Below, one piece after another: positions 18,901 to 26,873 of a DNA stretch of 64,000 nt. The notes below the pieces were generated by a model that worked only from the letters and a program-made list of their open reading frames with translations, was not told where the DNA came from and did no database searches. The DNA lies in assembly GCA_035556135.1 (NCBI GenBank), contig DATMFO010000005.1:186001-250000 (forward strand). Reading direction: 5' to 3'. Source of the stretch: ZC4RG30 sp035556135 (GTDB taxonomy: Bacteria > Pseudomonadota > Gammaproteobacteria > Steroidobacterales > Steroidobacteraceae). Numbering within the stretch: the first letter of the stretch is position 1; every line of letters starts with the position of its first letter. The position numbers and the translations under genes are program-made.

Positions 18901-20048
18901 AGGGCACCTCGACCAGCACCGAGAACCAGAACGAGCGCTACGCCCAGGTGCGCGTGGGCAACTCGCACCTGAAGCCGGAGAAGAGCGACACGCTGACCAT
19001 GGGCTTCGTGCTGTCACCGGGTGGCTGGGCGCAGGGCATGCGGATCTCGGTCGACTACTTCGACATCAGCATCAAGGACGGCATCAACACGCCGTTCAAC
19101 GCCTCCAATCCCGTGACCGCCTGCTTCGAGGGCAGCAACAACGGCCTGACGGCCGACGCTTTCCTGGACGGCGGCGTACCGAACGCGCCCAACATGGACC
19201 TGCAGGCCTGCCGCGAGCTGACCTTTGGCCTGCTCGAGGACGAAAACGGCAATCCCATCCCGGGCTCGATGGATCTGGAAGACCTGCTGAGCTACAACGC
19301 ATCGCGGCCGACCAATTCGCTGCCCTACAAGCGCCGCGGCATCGACTTCAACGCCAGCTACAACTTCCCGCTGAACCGCGCGTTCGAAACCCTGCCGGGC
19401 TCGGTGGGGCTGAACCTGCGCGCCAGCAAGGCAATGGAGTCCTCCGGCATCCAGCAGAGCACCGGCTTGTTCCGCGGCCCCAACCCGAGCGGCGCCTGCG
19501 GTGATGCGCTCGACCGGGCCGACCCGATGAACTACCCGAACAACGATCCTTCCAGCGGCAGTTTCCGCACTGACGGGGCGGGCGCCTATGTGGTGAACCG
19601 CTACCAGTGCGTCGACCTGGTGGGCCAGATCCGCAGCAGTGTGTTCATCCCTGGTGTGGCGGCCACGCCCGAGTGGTCGGGCAACATTACCGCCAGCTAC
19701 ATCCTGGGCGACTTCTCCGCTGCAGTGCTGATGCGCTACATCGGCGGCGCCAGGCTCGACAAGCGCTGGGTCGACGATCCGGAGGCGCCCGGCTACTACA
19801 CGGAAACCGGCGCGATCAGCAACGCCACCGTGGACAACAACTCGGTCAAGCCGTACGCAAAGTTCGACCTGAACCTCTCGTATGACCTGCCGGTCGCGAA
19901 CATGAAGCAGTTCAGGGTCTTCGGGTCCGTGAGCAACCTGTTCGGCAAGACGCCTCCGTTCACTGGCGGCGGCATCTCGGGGGCGACGGCGGGTTACCAC
20001 GACACGCTGGGCCGCGCCTACCGGTTCGGCGTCCAGGCCAAGTTCTGA
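15954..20048 (+). CDS. Cassette 1: very large TonB-dependent receptor
   Basis: 1364 aa from GTG 15954, selected because all five paralogues start with GTG at 6-8 nt behind a G6-7 run (here 15940-15945) and begin M/V-S-K-like. Signal peptide to about residue 34, an acidic stretch, then the TonB-box-like segment EAVQVTGTRI (about 50-59). The plug contains ANLRGLDPTFGSRTLTLVDG, RMDVVTGGASATYGSG and AVAGVVNLVLNN. The ~1160-residue remainder should be the 22-strand barrel plus long loops, ending FGVQAKF with the terminal Phe used by BAM. It is much longer than usual receptors (700-1000 aa), and no STN domain is present. The lipoprotein gene follows after 14 nt. Confidence 0.92.
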   Translation: MSKYAACTRFVRASVVAILGAAALTGLSLQAIAAEAQEEEAEESEDIELEAVQVTGTRIQSPNVTASNPITSITGEEMRRLGMVNVSDALTQLVPQNISSYMPTMVGDNQSGSGGGGMDVMDRGSYFIGNTIANLRGLDPTFGSRTLTLVDGRRVTSTSNQADVVDMNTIPSNLLQRMDVVTGGASATYGSGAVAGVVNLVLNNRMTGVNVDLTYGLNEAGDGNSPAVSIAGGMPLFGGKGHMLLSGEYQKTSAIRDCAKSRSWCAESRTLFSNSSGSQENLDQPNTPLVNYENMPARFEMANVRFEQRWSEGALYHNDERATSGFHFDASGTGGTEYAYGYRGGASSGVNSGVVNGSGAVVTSTQTLLPSNERKVLFSNFEYNFTEMTTGYFQARYANTKAENRNVHTQGSYCARFDSPGQESTFAAPGAVLYYTQNAANIVLLNGQPYPAGDIPLRDQRLGNATATAALAAQLGFPHAAQTGYSTGNGVGPGGQPFPESAATWPAVTLGTQQIAKRRGISWPWWIPVDMSPNPPAPDFDGWARDPETGRVKATGKWVRVSFTAAGYAPGGAFYNPYHTNDFWLLESITLNEAFDGSPLVLPQLGRNSYAFLNNLSDDALLQVQSAFGRSGSAGAGNSGVQALYGGNPCAGFTAIRKLWNPQIWRQTNSNTDTYSALAGVKGRFGSDWRWDAYYQYGATDSTSVQRNNATNLRLAFALDAVIDDRPDSATYGQPICRILRDGAPVLDTQGRPITGPDSLQALAADCKPLNLFGTSYSEQDTFGDTLPAYAGIYYDAAELQRQALEYAFVDSRSSGTVSQQILAFNTNGTLWDGWGAGPLTAAFGVELRENKTDNAGTQGDFYARADLANVWADAFGGRTRVAEGYSEFNLPLLSGIEAADLLAVNAAVRYGIYNNKGGAGTTGESATQKTPNWKVSATYGPFNWLRMRVTRSRDLRAADYRELFIYQPGIPDEFNIRNPWREGTSTSTENQNERYAQVRVGNSHLKPEKSDTLTMGFVLSPGGWAQGMRISVDYFDISIKDGINTPFNASNPVTACFEGSNNGLTADAFLDGGVPNAPNMDLQACRELTFGLLEDENGNPIPGSMDLEDLLSYNASRPTNSLPYKRRGIDFNASYNFPLNRAFETLPGSVGLNLRASKAMESSGIQQSTGLFRGPNPSGACGDALDRADPMNYPNNDPSSGSFRTDGAGAYVVNRYQCVDLVGQIRSSVFIPGVAATPEWSGNITASYILGDFSAAVLMRYIGGARLDKRWVDDPEAPGYYTETGAISNATVDNNSVKPYAKFDLNLSYDLPVANMKQFRVFGSVSNLFGKTPPFTGGGISGATAGYHDTLGRAYRFGVQAKF

Positions 20049-20062
20049 CTCTGGGGGAATTC

Positions 20063-22537
20063 ATGAAGACGAAGATCGGACGGCCTGGCGTTTGGGCGAT
20101 GACCCTCTGCGCGGTGGCACTGACTGGTTGCGATACGGTGAAGGATGTCAGGAGCGAACCTGCCACTGCACTGCCAAAGGAAAAGGTGGTCCTCAAGGGG
20201 ATCATCAACAACCTGGGCGGAGGCCGCGGCATCACGTTGCGCTACAGCCCCACCGCAGAGGTGGTGAGCTTCCTGGGCGCCGACCCTGCGGCGCCCACGG
20301 ATGCACCGGAGTCGGTTCCCATCTCCTTTGGGTCGCTGGATGAGGGCACCGCCTACAACGTCGAGATCATCGCGCAGCCCTTCGGCAAGACCTGCACGCC
20401 GGTCAGCGGCGCCTCGGGTACGCTGGCAACAGGCCAGGAAACCAGCATCGTCATCGACTGCACGCCGAACATTCCGCGTCGTGACGTTGTGGTGACGATT
20501 CCGGCTGCCCCTGCGGTCTTCAGCGGGCTGCCGGGAGCGAAGGTGACGCTGTACACGGGCGAGTGGATGCAGGAGCGCACTGTCACTCCGGGCCAGACTT
20601 CCGTGACATTCGAGGATTCCGTCTTCAGCGTGACGGTTCCCGTCACCAATACAGATGGAACCGTGACCAACGTGGCTGCCGGTACGCCGCTTGCCTATGC
20701 CGTGAGCGCCAGTTTCGTTGACCCGGAAGGCAACGTGAGCCGCTGCCTGGTCACCAATGCAACGGGATCCAATCCCCTGGCTGACGTCACCAATGTGACC
20801 GTCGGCCTGTCGGCCTCCACCACGGAGCCAGCTTGCCAGTTCACGATGTCAGGCTCTGTCGCCTACAGCACGCCTCCAGGTGGTTCCCCCGAGACGGGGG
20901 CCATTCCCGGCGGGCTGTTGCTGGAGGTGCGGGACACCCAGGGCAATGTGAAGACGAGTTACGAGGTCAGCGACTATGGCGCCTTCACCGTGGGCGGTAC
21001 GGCTACCCCCACGCTGTTCTCCAGCAACATCAACGCCGTCTATGACATCGCAGTGGCGCGTCAGCCGACCGGCCGCAGCTGCGTGGTCGGTGATGGCGGC
21101 GCCGTTTCGTTCTATCGCACCGGTACCATCAATCCGACCAATGTGACGGCTACCGCCGCGCCCGGGTTCGCAGCCGGCACCCGCGCCTGGGGCACCCGCC
21201 TGAATGTGTTCTGCCGTGCGTTGCCCACTGCCGGCAACGAACTCGCCGGCACCTACCGCCTCACCAGTTCCACTTGGAAGGCTGCAGCGGTTTCGGGCGT
21301 CAACCCGCCGCCGATCACGGTCAAGTACGACAACTATGACTGGACGACGCAGAACCTCGGCAGCAGCAACATGCTGACCTTCTTCGACGATGGCACCTTC
21401 CTGTATGGCACGCATGCGTACATCGCGGGCAGCCTGCCAGATCCATTCCTGCCGGCATCCCCCTATGCCACGCAGGTGGAGCACGGCTTCTACAACTATG
21501 ACCCGGTGGGTGGAACGCTGCAGTTCACGCTCATCACCGACACCAACCCGACAGCGGCAATGCCCAGCACTTACGCTGCGACGGTCAACATCGTCTGGAA
21601 CGCTGCGCGTACCGGCACGCCTGGCCTCAGCGCCGCGCCTGCCCCGATCGTCAGCGCAGCTGCCACTGCCGGCGCGGGCATCGGCATCTGGACGGCGGTG
21701 ATGAACAATGTCCAGAAGAGCACCATGCCCTTCGGCTATGGCCGCTTTCCGGACCAGACCCTGAGCCGGATCACCGGCACCTTCGGCGGCGCGAATGCCA
21801 ATGCCGCCCGGCTGGACTGGGAGCTGACCGAGCCGCAGTCCATCCAGGGTGAGATGACGGGCACATGGGCGGCACGGGACAACCGCCGCTTCTGGGTCTG
21901 GGACTACCTGACCTACTACGGCACGCACGTCGGTGTCGTGGGCGGCGCGCCCAGCATGAACGACGCCTGCTTCACGGTCGCAGAGGTGGAGGCGCCGTTC
22001 GGCATCTACACCCGCCGCGGCAGCAGCACGGGCTGCTATCCGTACAACCGGCCCTCCCGCGGCACGGCGTACCTGTTCGGTTTCTCCGAGGCTGCCGATT
22101 TCCACCTCACCGACATCACGCTTTCGACCAACACCTTCGTCGGTGTGGCGCCCCTTGCTGTGGGCATCCCCACGGCTCCATCCACCAACATCGCGGGTAA
22201 TGTCTCGGGCAGCCGCCTGGTTCCCCAGTTCGGCACTACGGCACTCGCGGTGCTGCCGGGCTTCGTGGGCAGGATCCCGGGCGGCCAGTCCGCAGCCGAT
22301 GGCCGTTCGCCTTCGCCGATCGTCTACAAGATCGCCCCGGCCAGCGCCTTCGCCGCTGAAGTGGCCAGCACCTTCTACGACGATATCGGCGAGCCCGCTT
22401 CGCGCTACTTCGACGATCTCGACGAGGTCGGACCCTTCACCGACTGGTGCCAGACCGAGATCCTCGCGATCCGCGCCACGCTGCATGCGGAGCCGATCAA
22501 CTACCCGGTGTACTTCTGCCGCACCCGCGCTGAGTAG
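20063..22537 (+). CDS. Cassette 1: predicted lipoprotein partner (family B1)
   Basis: 824 aa. Signal peptidase II lipobox LTGC with Cys23, followed by Asp at +2. The N-terminal ~115 mature residues look like the Ig-like repeat common in bacterial surface proteins (VLKGIINNLGGGRGITLRY, AYNVEIIAQPFGKTC). A second beta-rich region follows. The C-terminal half carries the family signature: FLYGTHAY, EHGFYNYDP, the region RRFWVWDYLTYYGTHVGVVG, MNDACF, ADGRSPSP, DWCQTEILAIR and YFCR. The start is fixed by GGGGGAATTC just upstream. Function is unknown; strict pairing with the receptor suggests ligand capture or receptor assembly. Confidence 0.82.
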   Translation: MKTKIGRPGVWAMTLCAVALTGCDTVKDVRSEPATALPKEKVVLKGIINNLGGGRGITLRYSPTAEVVSFLGADPAAPTDAPESVPISFGSLDEGTAYNVEIIAQPFGKTCTPVSGASGTLATGQETSIVIDCTPNIPRRDVVVTIPAAPAVFSGLPGAKVTLYTGEWMQERTVTPGQTSVTFEDSVFSVTVPVTNTDGTVTNVAAGTPLAYAVSASFVDPEGNVSRCLVTNATGSNPLADVTNVTVGLSASTTEPACQFTMSGSVAYSTPPGGSPETGAIPGGLLLEVRDTQGNVKTSYEVSDYGAFTVGGTATPTLFSSNINAVYDIAVARQPTGRSCVVGDGGAVSFYRTGTINPTNVTATAAPGFAAGTRAWGTRLNVFCRALPTAGNELAGTYRLTSSTWKAAAVSGVNPPPITVKYDNYDWTTQNLGSSNMLTFFDDGTFLYGTHAYIAGSLPDPFLPASPYATQVEHGFYNYDPVGGTLQFTLITDTNPTAAMPSTYAATVNIVWNAARTGTPGLSAAPAPIVSAAATAGAGIGIWTAVMNNVQKSTMPFGYGRFPDQTLSRITGTFGGANANAARLDWELTEPQSIQGEMTGTWAARDNRRFWVWDYLTYYGTHVGVVGGAPSMNDACFTVAEVEAPFGIYTRRGSSTGCYPYNRPSRGTAYLFGFSEAADFHLTDITLSTNTFVGVAPLAVGIPTAPSTNIAGNVSGSRLVPQFGTTALAVLPGFVGRIPGGQSAADGRSPSPIVYKIAPASAFAAEVASTFYDDIGEPASRYFDDLDEVGPFTDWCQTEILAIRATLHAEPINYPVYFCRTRAE

Positions 22538-22549
22538 TACTGACCCCTC

Positions 22550-22591
22550 GTCGCCTCCGAGCACTGCTGCAGTGCGAGGAGGCGACTTTTT
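22550..22591 (+). terminator. Intrinsic terminator after cassette 1
   Basis: Arms GTCGCCTCC (22550-22558) and GGAGGCGAC (22578-22586) enclose a second inner stem, GCACTGC/GCAGTGC. A run of five T follows at 22587-22591. A strong rho-independent terminator closing cassette 1. Confidence 0.9.
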
Positions 22592-22750
22592 AACGGCCGG
22601 ATTGATAATCCTCCCGGTTCGTCATCCGCGAGCCGGGCTACTGATCCGAGCCGTATCGGATCCCCGGCGCTTCCCAACTACCCGATCGGCCCCCTTGCGC
22701 CCGGACCCCGTATCGGCCAATACTGGTGATAACTGACCGCAATCACGGCT

Positions 22751-22764
22751 ATAAGTCATAAGTC
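22751..22764. repeat. Direct heptamer repeat upstream of cassette 2
   Basis: ATAAGTC occurs twice in tandem about 55 nt before the GTG of receptor 2. A similar pair, ATAACCC-ATAACTG, lies at 29243-29256 before receptor 3. It may be a regulator-binding or promoter element; no function is proven. Confidence 0.35.
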
Positions 22765-22818
22765 GTTGGTTCCGTGTCGTGTTGAGACAACTATTGCAAA
22801 GTTTGGGGGGGTAATACG

Positions 22819-25800
22819 GTGTCGAAAATCACTGTGGGCGTGCCATTCGTGCGCGCGTCGATTGCTGCCGTGCTCGGGGCAGCAACGCTGGTGGGATTCT
22901 CAGCGCAAGTCGTCGGCGCAGAGGCTGACGATGAAGAAGACGTCGAACTGGAAGAAGTGCAGGTCACAGGTACCCGCATCCAGAACCCGAACGTGACCTC
23001 CGCCAACCCGATTACCTCGATTTCCGGCGACGAAATGCGCCAGCTGGGCTTCGTCAACGTGGCCGACGCGCTCACGCAGCTCGTGCCGCAGAACATTTCC
23101 ACCTACCAGCCGACGATGATCGGCGACAACCAGTCCGGTTCGGGCGGTGCGGGTGTCGAGCAGCTGGAGCGCGGCTCCTTCTTCATCGGCCAGACCATCG
23201 CCAACCTGCGCGGCATGGACGGCGTCTTCGGCTCGCGCACCCTGACCCTGATCGACGGCCGCCGTTCGGTTTCCACGTCAAACCAGGCCGACGTCGTCGA
23301 CATGAACATCATCCCGTCGAACCTGCTCCAGCGCATGGACGTGGTCACCGGCGGTGCCTCGGCCACCTATGGCTCGGGCGCGATGGCCGGCGTGGTCAAC
23401 ATGGTGCTCAACAACCGCATGACGGGCGTCAACGTCGACCTCGACTACGGCGTCAACGAAGCGGGTGACGGCGGCAGCCCCCACGTCTCCATCTCCGGCG
23501 GCATGCCGCTGCTGGGCGGACGCGCCCACATGCTGCTCGGCGGCGAGTGGCAGGACACCAAGGCGATCCGTGATTGCGCCAATGCACGCAGCTGGTGCGC
23601 GGAGTCGCGCACCCTGTTCACCAACAGCAGCAACCTCGGCAGCGACCCCTCGCAACTGCTGACCCCGCTGCCGGGCTACGAGAACATGCCCGCCCGCTTC
23701 GAGATGTCGAACGTGCGGTACAACCAGTATTCGCCCAATGGCGTGATCTACGCCAACAACGCCTCCCTCACCACGGGTTACCGCTTCTCGGATGACGGTT
23801 CCAATGCCAATGCGGAGCCCTTCGCGTACGGCTTCCGCGGCGGCGTGGGCTTCAACAGCAGCGTAATGAACGGCGATGGCCCGCTGCTGACCAGCGAGAC
23901 GGTGATGCGTCCGAGCTCAGAGCGCAAGACGCTGTTCACCAACTTCGAATACAACATCACGGAGCAGACCACTGCCTACCTGCAGGGCAACTATGCCCGC
24001 ACGGAGGGCGTGAACAAGAATGCCCCGACCGTCGGCACCTACTGCGCGCGCTTCGACAGTGCCGGCACCGTCGGCCAGAACGCCGTGGCGGGCACGGTCT
24101 GGAACTTCAGCACGACAACGCCCGGCATCGTCAACGGCCTGCCCTACATCGGGCTGGCGCGTTCCAGCCAGCTGAACATGGCGCCCACCAGCATCCCCTC
24201 GGCGGTCATCGACTTCCTGGGCCTGCCCAGTGGTGTGAACAACGTGCAGACCGGCAACGGGTTCGGTCCCAACGGGACGCCCGAAACCGCACGCAGGGGC
24301 GTGGCCTTCCCGTTCTGGATTCCGGTGGCGCTTTCCCCGAATCCCCCGACCTTCAATTTCAACGGCAACGCGGTGGGACGCTGGGTCCGCTACAGCTTCC
24401 AGACGTATGAGGCGCCGCGCACCGTCGCCAACTTCTACACCGACGAGTTCCCCAACGACTACTGGCTGCTCGAAACCGTCACGCTCACGCAGCCTTTCGA
24501 GAACGGCACCAACACCGTGCTGCCCAACCTGGGCCGCAATGCCTACGCCTTCCTGAACAACCTGGCGCCCGACGCGCTGGTGCAGGTCCAGAACGCGTTC
24601 AACAACAGCATCACTTCCGGTTCCGGCGCCGGCGCCTCGGTGCTGTATGGCGGCACTCCCTGCAATGGTTACACCGCGATCCGCAAGGTGTGGGAGCCCC
24701 AGTTCAGCTCCTACACGGGCAACGAAGTCGAGACCATGCGCTTCGTGGGTGGCGTGAAGGGCCGCTTCGGCGGTGACTGGCGCTGGGACGCGTACTTCCA
24801 GTACGGCGAGACCAAGAGCTCCTCCTTCCAGACCAATGTCGCCACCAACCTGCGGCTGGCCTGGGCCATGGACGCGGTGATCGATGATCGGGTCACCCTG
24901 TCCGATGGATCGCCGAATCCGTCTTTCGGCCAGCCGGTCTGTCGCGTGACCCGCGACGGCGTGCCGGTGCTCGACACGACCAGCCGTCCGCTGACCCAGA
25001 TCGAGAGCCTGCAGGCCCTTGGCGCCGCCTGCCAGCCGCTCAACGTGTTCGGCAGCACCTTCTCTGACCCCGTCGATGCGGCGCGGCAGCAGCAGGCACT
25101 CGACTACGCGTTCGTGGACACCGGCTCCAGCGGCACCAACAGCCTCTCGACGCTGTCGATCAGCACCAACGGCACGCTGTGGGAAGGCTGGGCCGGTCCG
25201 CTGAGCGGCGCATTCGGCCTTGAAGTGCGCGAAGACAAGGTGGACAACGCCGGCACCAAGGGTGATTTCTACCTGCGTGCCGACCTCGCCCGCAACTGGG
25301 CGGATGCGTTCGGCGGCAAGACGCGGGTGACCGAGGCCTACACCGAGTTCAACCTGCCCATCGTCTCGGGCATCGAGGCGGTGAACCTCTTCTCGGTCAA
25401 CCTGGGCGGCCGTTATGCCTCCTACCACAACAAGGGCGGCGCCGGCACCACTGGCGAGTCGGCGACCCAGAACGTCTTCAACTGGAAGGCGTCGGCACTG
25501 TACGAGCCGTTCGACTTCATGCGCTTCCGCGTGACCCGCTCGCGCGACCTGCGTGCGGCGACCTATCGCGACCTGTTCATATTCCAGCCGGGTGTTCCCG
25601 ACGAGTTCACGGTGAACAATCCGTGGCGCGAACGCTCGGTCACCAGCAACGAGAACCAGATCGAGCGCTGGGGCCAGGTGCGCGTCGGCAATGCCGACCT
25701 GAAGCCGGAGAAGAGCGACACGCTGACTGTCGGTGTGGTGCTTTCGCCCGGTGGCTGGGCGCAGGGCATGCGCCTGTCGGTCGACTACTACGACATCACG

Positions 25801-26799
25801 GTGAAGGACGGCATCAACGTACCGTTCAATGCCCTGAACCCGGCGCGCGCCTGCTTCGAGGAGAGCGGCAACCGCGATCCGGAATGGATCGACGGCAACC
25901 TGGTGGATGCCGGTGAACGCGGCTTCTTCGCCGAGAACCTGGCGTCGTGCCAGCAGCTGCGCTTCGCCCCCCTGCGGGACAGCAACGGCAATCCGATCGC
26001 CGGTACCCGGGACCTGCAGGACCTGGAGTCCTACAACTCCGCGCGGCCGCAGAACTCTCTGCCGGTGTGGCGCCAGGGTGTGGACGCGTCGTTGTCGTAC
26101 AACTTCCCGCTGAGCCGCGCATTCGAGAGCCTGCCGGGCAGCGTTGCCCTGTCCATCCGCGCGCAGCGGGCACTCAAGTCCGCTGCCGTCCGCCAGGAGA
26201 TCAGTGCGGCGGGATTCGCCAACGCCAATCCGGACCCCTGCGGTGCCGCCATCGAGGCCGCGGATCCGCAGAACAATACGCCGGGCTACCGGACCAACCC
26301 TTTCACCGGCAACCCGATCTATGAACCCAACGGGTTCGTCACGAACCGCTACACCTGCGTGGATTTCGTCGGGCAGATCCGCAGCAGCACATTCATCCCG
26401 GGTGCGGCGGCCACGCCGAAGTGGACGGGCAACTTCACCGGCACGTACATGGTCGGTGACCTGACCGCGAGCCTGTCGGCGCGCTACATCGGCGGCGCCA
26501 GGATGGACAACACCTGGTGCGACACGGGCGAGGATTGCGCCAACTACCAGGATGACCTGGGCCGGTACCTGAGCGGCAGCGTCGACAACAACTGGGTCGA
26601 CCCGTACTTCAACTTCAGCCTCAACGGGCAGTACGACCTGAAGGTCGGCAACCTGAAGCAGTTCCAGGTGTTCGGTTCCATCAACAACCTGTTCGACAAG
26701 AGCCCGCCCTTCACCGGCGGTGGCATCTCGGGCGCCACTGCGAACTACCACGACATCATGGGCCGCTCCTATCGCATGGGCGTGCGCATGAAGTTCTGA
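22819..26799 (+). CDS. Cassette 2: very large TonB-dependent receptor
   Basis: 1326 aa from GTG 22819 behind seven G (22805-22811). Signal peptide to about residue 34 (QVVGA), acidic linker, TonB-box-like LEEVQVTGTRI. The plug shows IANLRGMDGVFGSRTLTL, RMDVVTGGASATYGSG and AGVVNMVLNN. The barrel has conserved cysteine pairs shared by the array (RDCANARSWC, YCARFD, TPCNGYTAIRK, PVCRVTRDG) and ends MGVRMKF. Loops rich in Cys suggest disulfide-braced extracellular caps. It is closest by eye to receptor 3. A strong hairpin lies between it and its lipoprotein gene. Confidence 0.92.
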   Translation: MSKITVGVPFVRASIAAVLGAATLVGFSAQVVGAEADDEEDVELEEVQVTGTRIQNPNVTSANPITSISGDEMRQLGFVNVADALTQLVPQNISTYQPTMIGDNQSGSGGAGVEQLERGSFFIGQTIANLRGMDGVFGSRTLTLIDGRRSVSTSNQADVVDMNIIPSNLLQRMDVVTGGASATYGSGAMAGVVNMVLNNRMTGVNVDLDYGVNEAGDGGSPHVSISGGMPLLGGRAHMLLGGEWQDTKAIRDCANARSWCAESRTLFTNSSNLGSDPSQLLTPLPGYENMPARFEMSNVRYNQYSPNGVIYANNASLTTGYRFSDDGSNANAEPFAYGFRGGVGFNSSVMNGDGPLLTSETVMRPSSERKTLFTNFEYNITEQTTAYLQGNYARTEGVNKNAPTVGTYCARFDSAGTVGQNAVAGTVWNFSTTTPGIVNGLPYIGLARSSQLNMAPTSIPSAVIDFLGLPSGVNNVQTGNGFGPNGTPETARRGVAFPFWIPVALSPNPPTFNFNGNAVGRWVRYSFQTYEAPRTVANFYTDEFPNDYWLLETVTLTQPFENGTNTVLPNLGRNAYAFLNNLAPDALVQVQNAFNNSITSGSGAGASVLYGGTPCNGYTAIRKVWEPQFSSYTGNEVETMRFVGGVKGRFGGDWRWDAYFQYGETKSSSFQTNVATNLRLAWAMDAVIDDRVTLSDGSPNPSFGQPVCRVTRDGVPVLDTTSRPLTQIESLQALGAACQPLNVFGSTFSDPVDAARQQQALDYAFVDTGSSGTNSLSTLSISTNGTLWEGWAGPLSGAFGLEVREDKVDNAGTKGDFYLRADLARNWADAFGGKTRVTEAYTEFNLPIVSGIEAVNLFSVNLGGRYASYHNKGGAGTTGESATQNVFNWKASALYEPFDFMRFRVTRSRDLRAATYRDLFIFQPGVPDEFTVNNPWRERSVTSNENQIERWGQVRVGNADLKPEKSDTLTVGVVLSPGGWAQGMRLSVDYYDITVKDGINVPFNALNPARACFEESGNRDPEWIDGNLVDAGERGFFAENLASCQQLRFAPLRDSNGNPIAGTRDLQDLESYNSARPQNSLPVWRQGVDASLSYNFPLSRAFESLPGSVALSIRAQRALKSAAVRQEISAAGFANANPDPCGAAIEAADPQNNTPGYRTNPFTGNPIYEPNGFVTNRYTCVDFVGQIRSSTFIPGAAATPKWTGNFTGTYMVGDLTASLSARYIGGARMDNTWCDTGEDCANYQDDLGRYLSGSVDNNWVDPYFNFSLNGQYDLKVGNLKQFQVFGSINNLFDKSPPFTGGGISGATANYHDIMGRSYRMGVRMKF

Positions 26800-26812
26800 T
26801 TGGCTGGCGGCA

Positions 26813-26837
26813 GGGCGGACTGCTCCGCAGTCCGCCC
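26813..26837 (+). promoter_or_regulatory. Intercistronic hairpin, cassette 2
   Basis: GGGCGGACTGC (26813-26823), loop TCC, GCAGTCCGCCC (26827-26837): a perfect 11-bp stem between receptor stop and lipoprotein start. No T-tract follows directly. It could protect the receptor mRNA 3' end or act as a partial terminator that sets a receptor:lipoprotein ratio. Confidence 0.7.
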
Positions 26838-26873
26838 CGGGGATCCGAACGAGAATTTTTGGGGGAAGATTTC

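Noticed and set aside
23917..26751. 2.8 kb antisense open frame inside receptor 2
   Set aside because: Same cause; similar shadows occur opposite every receptor and lipoprotein in the array.
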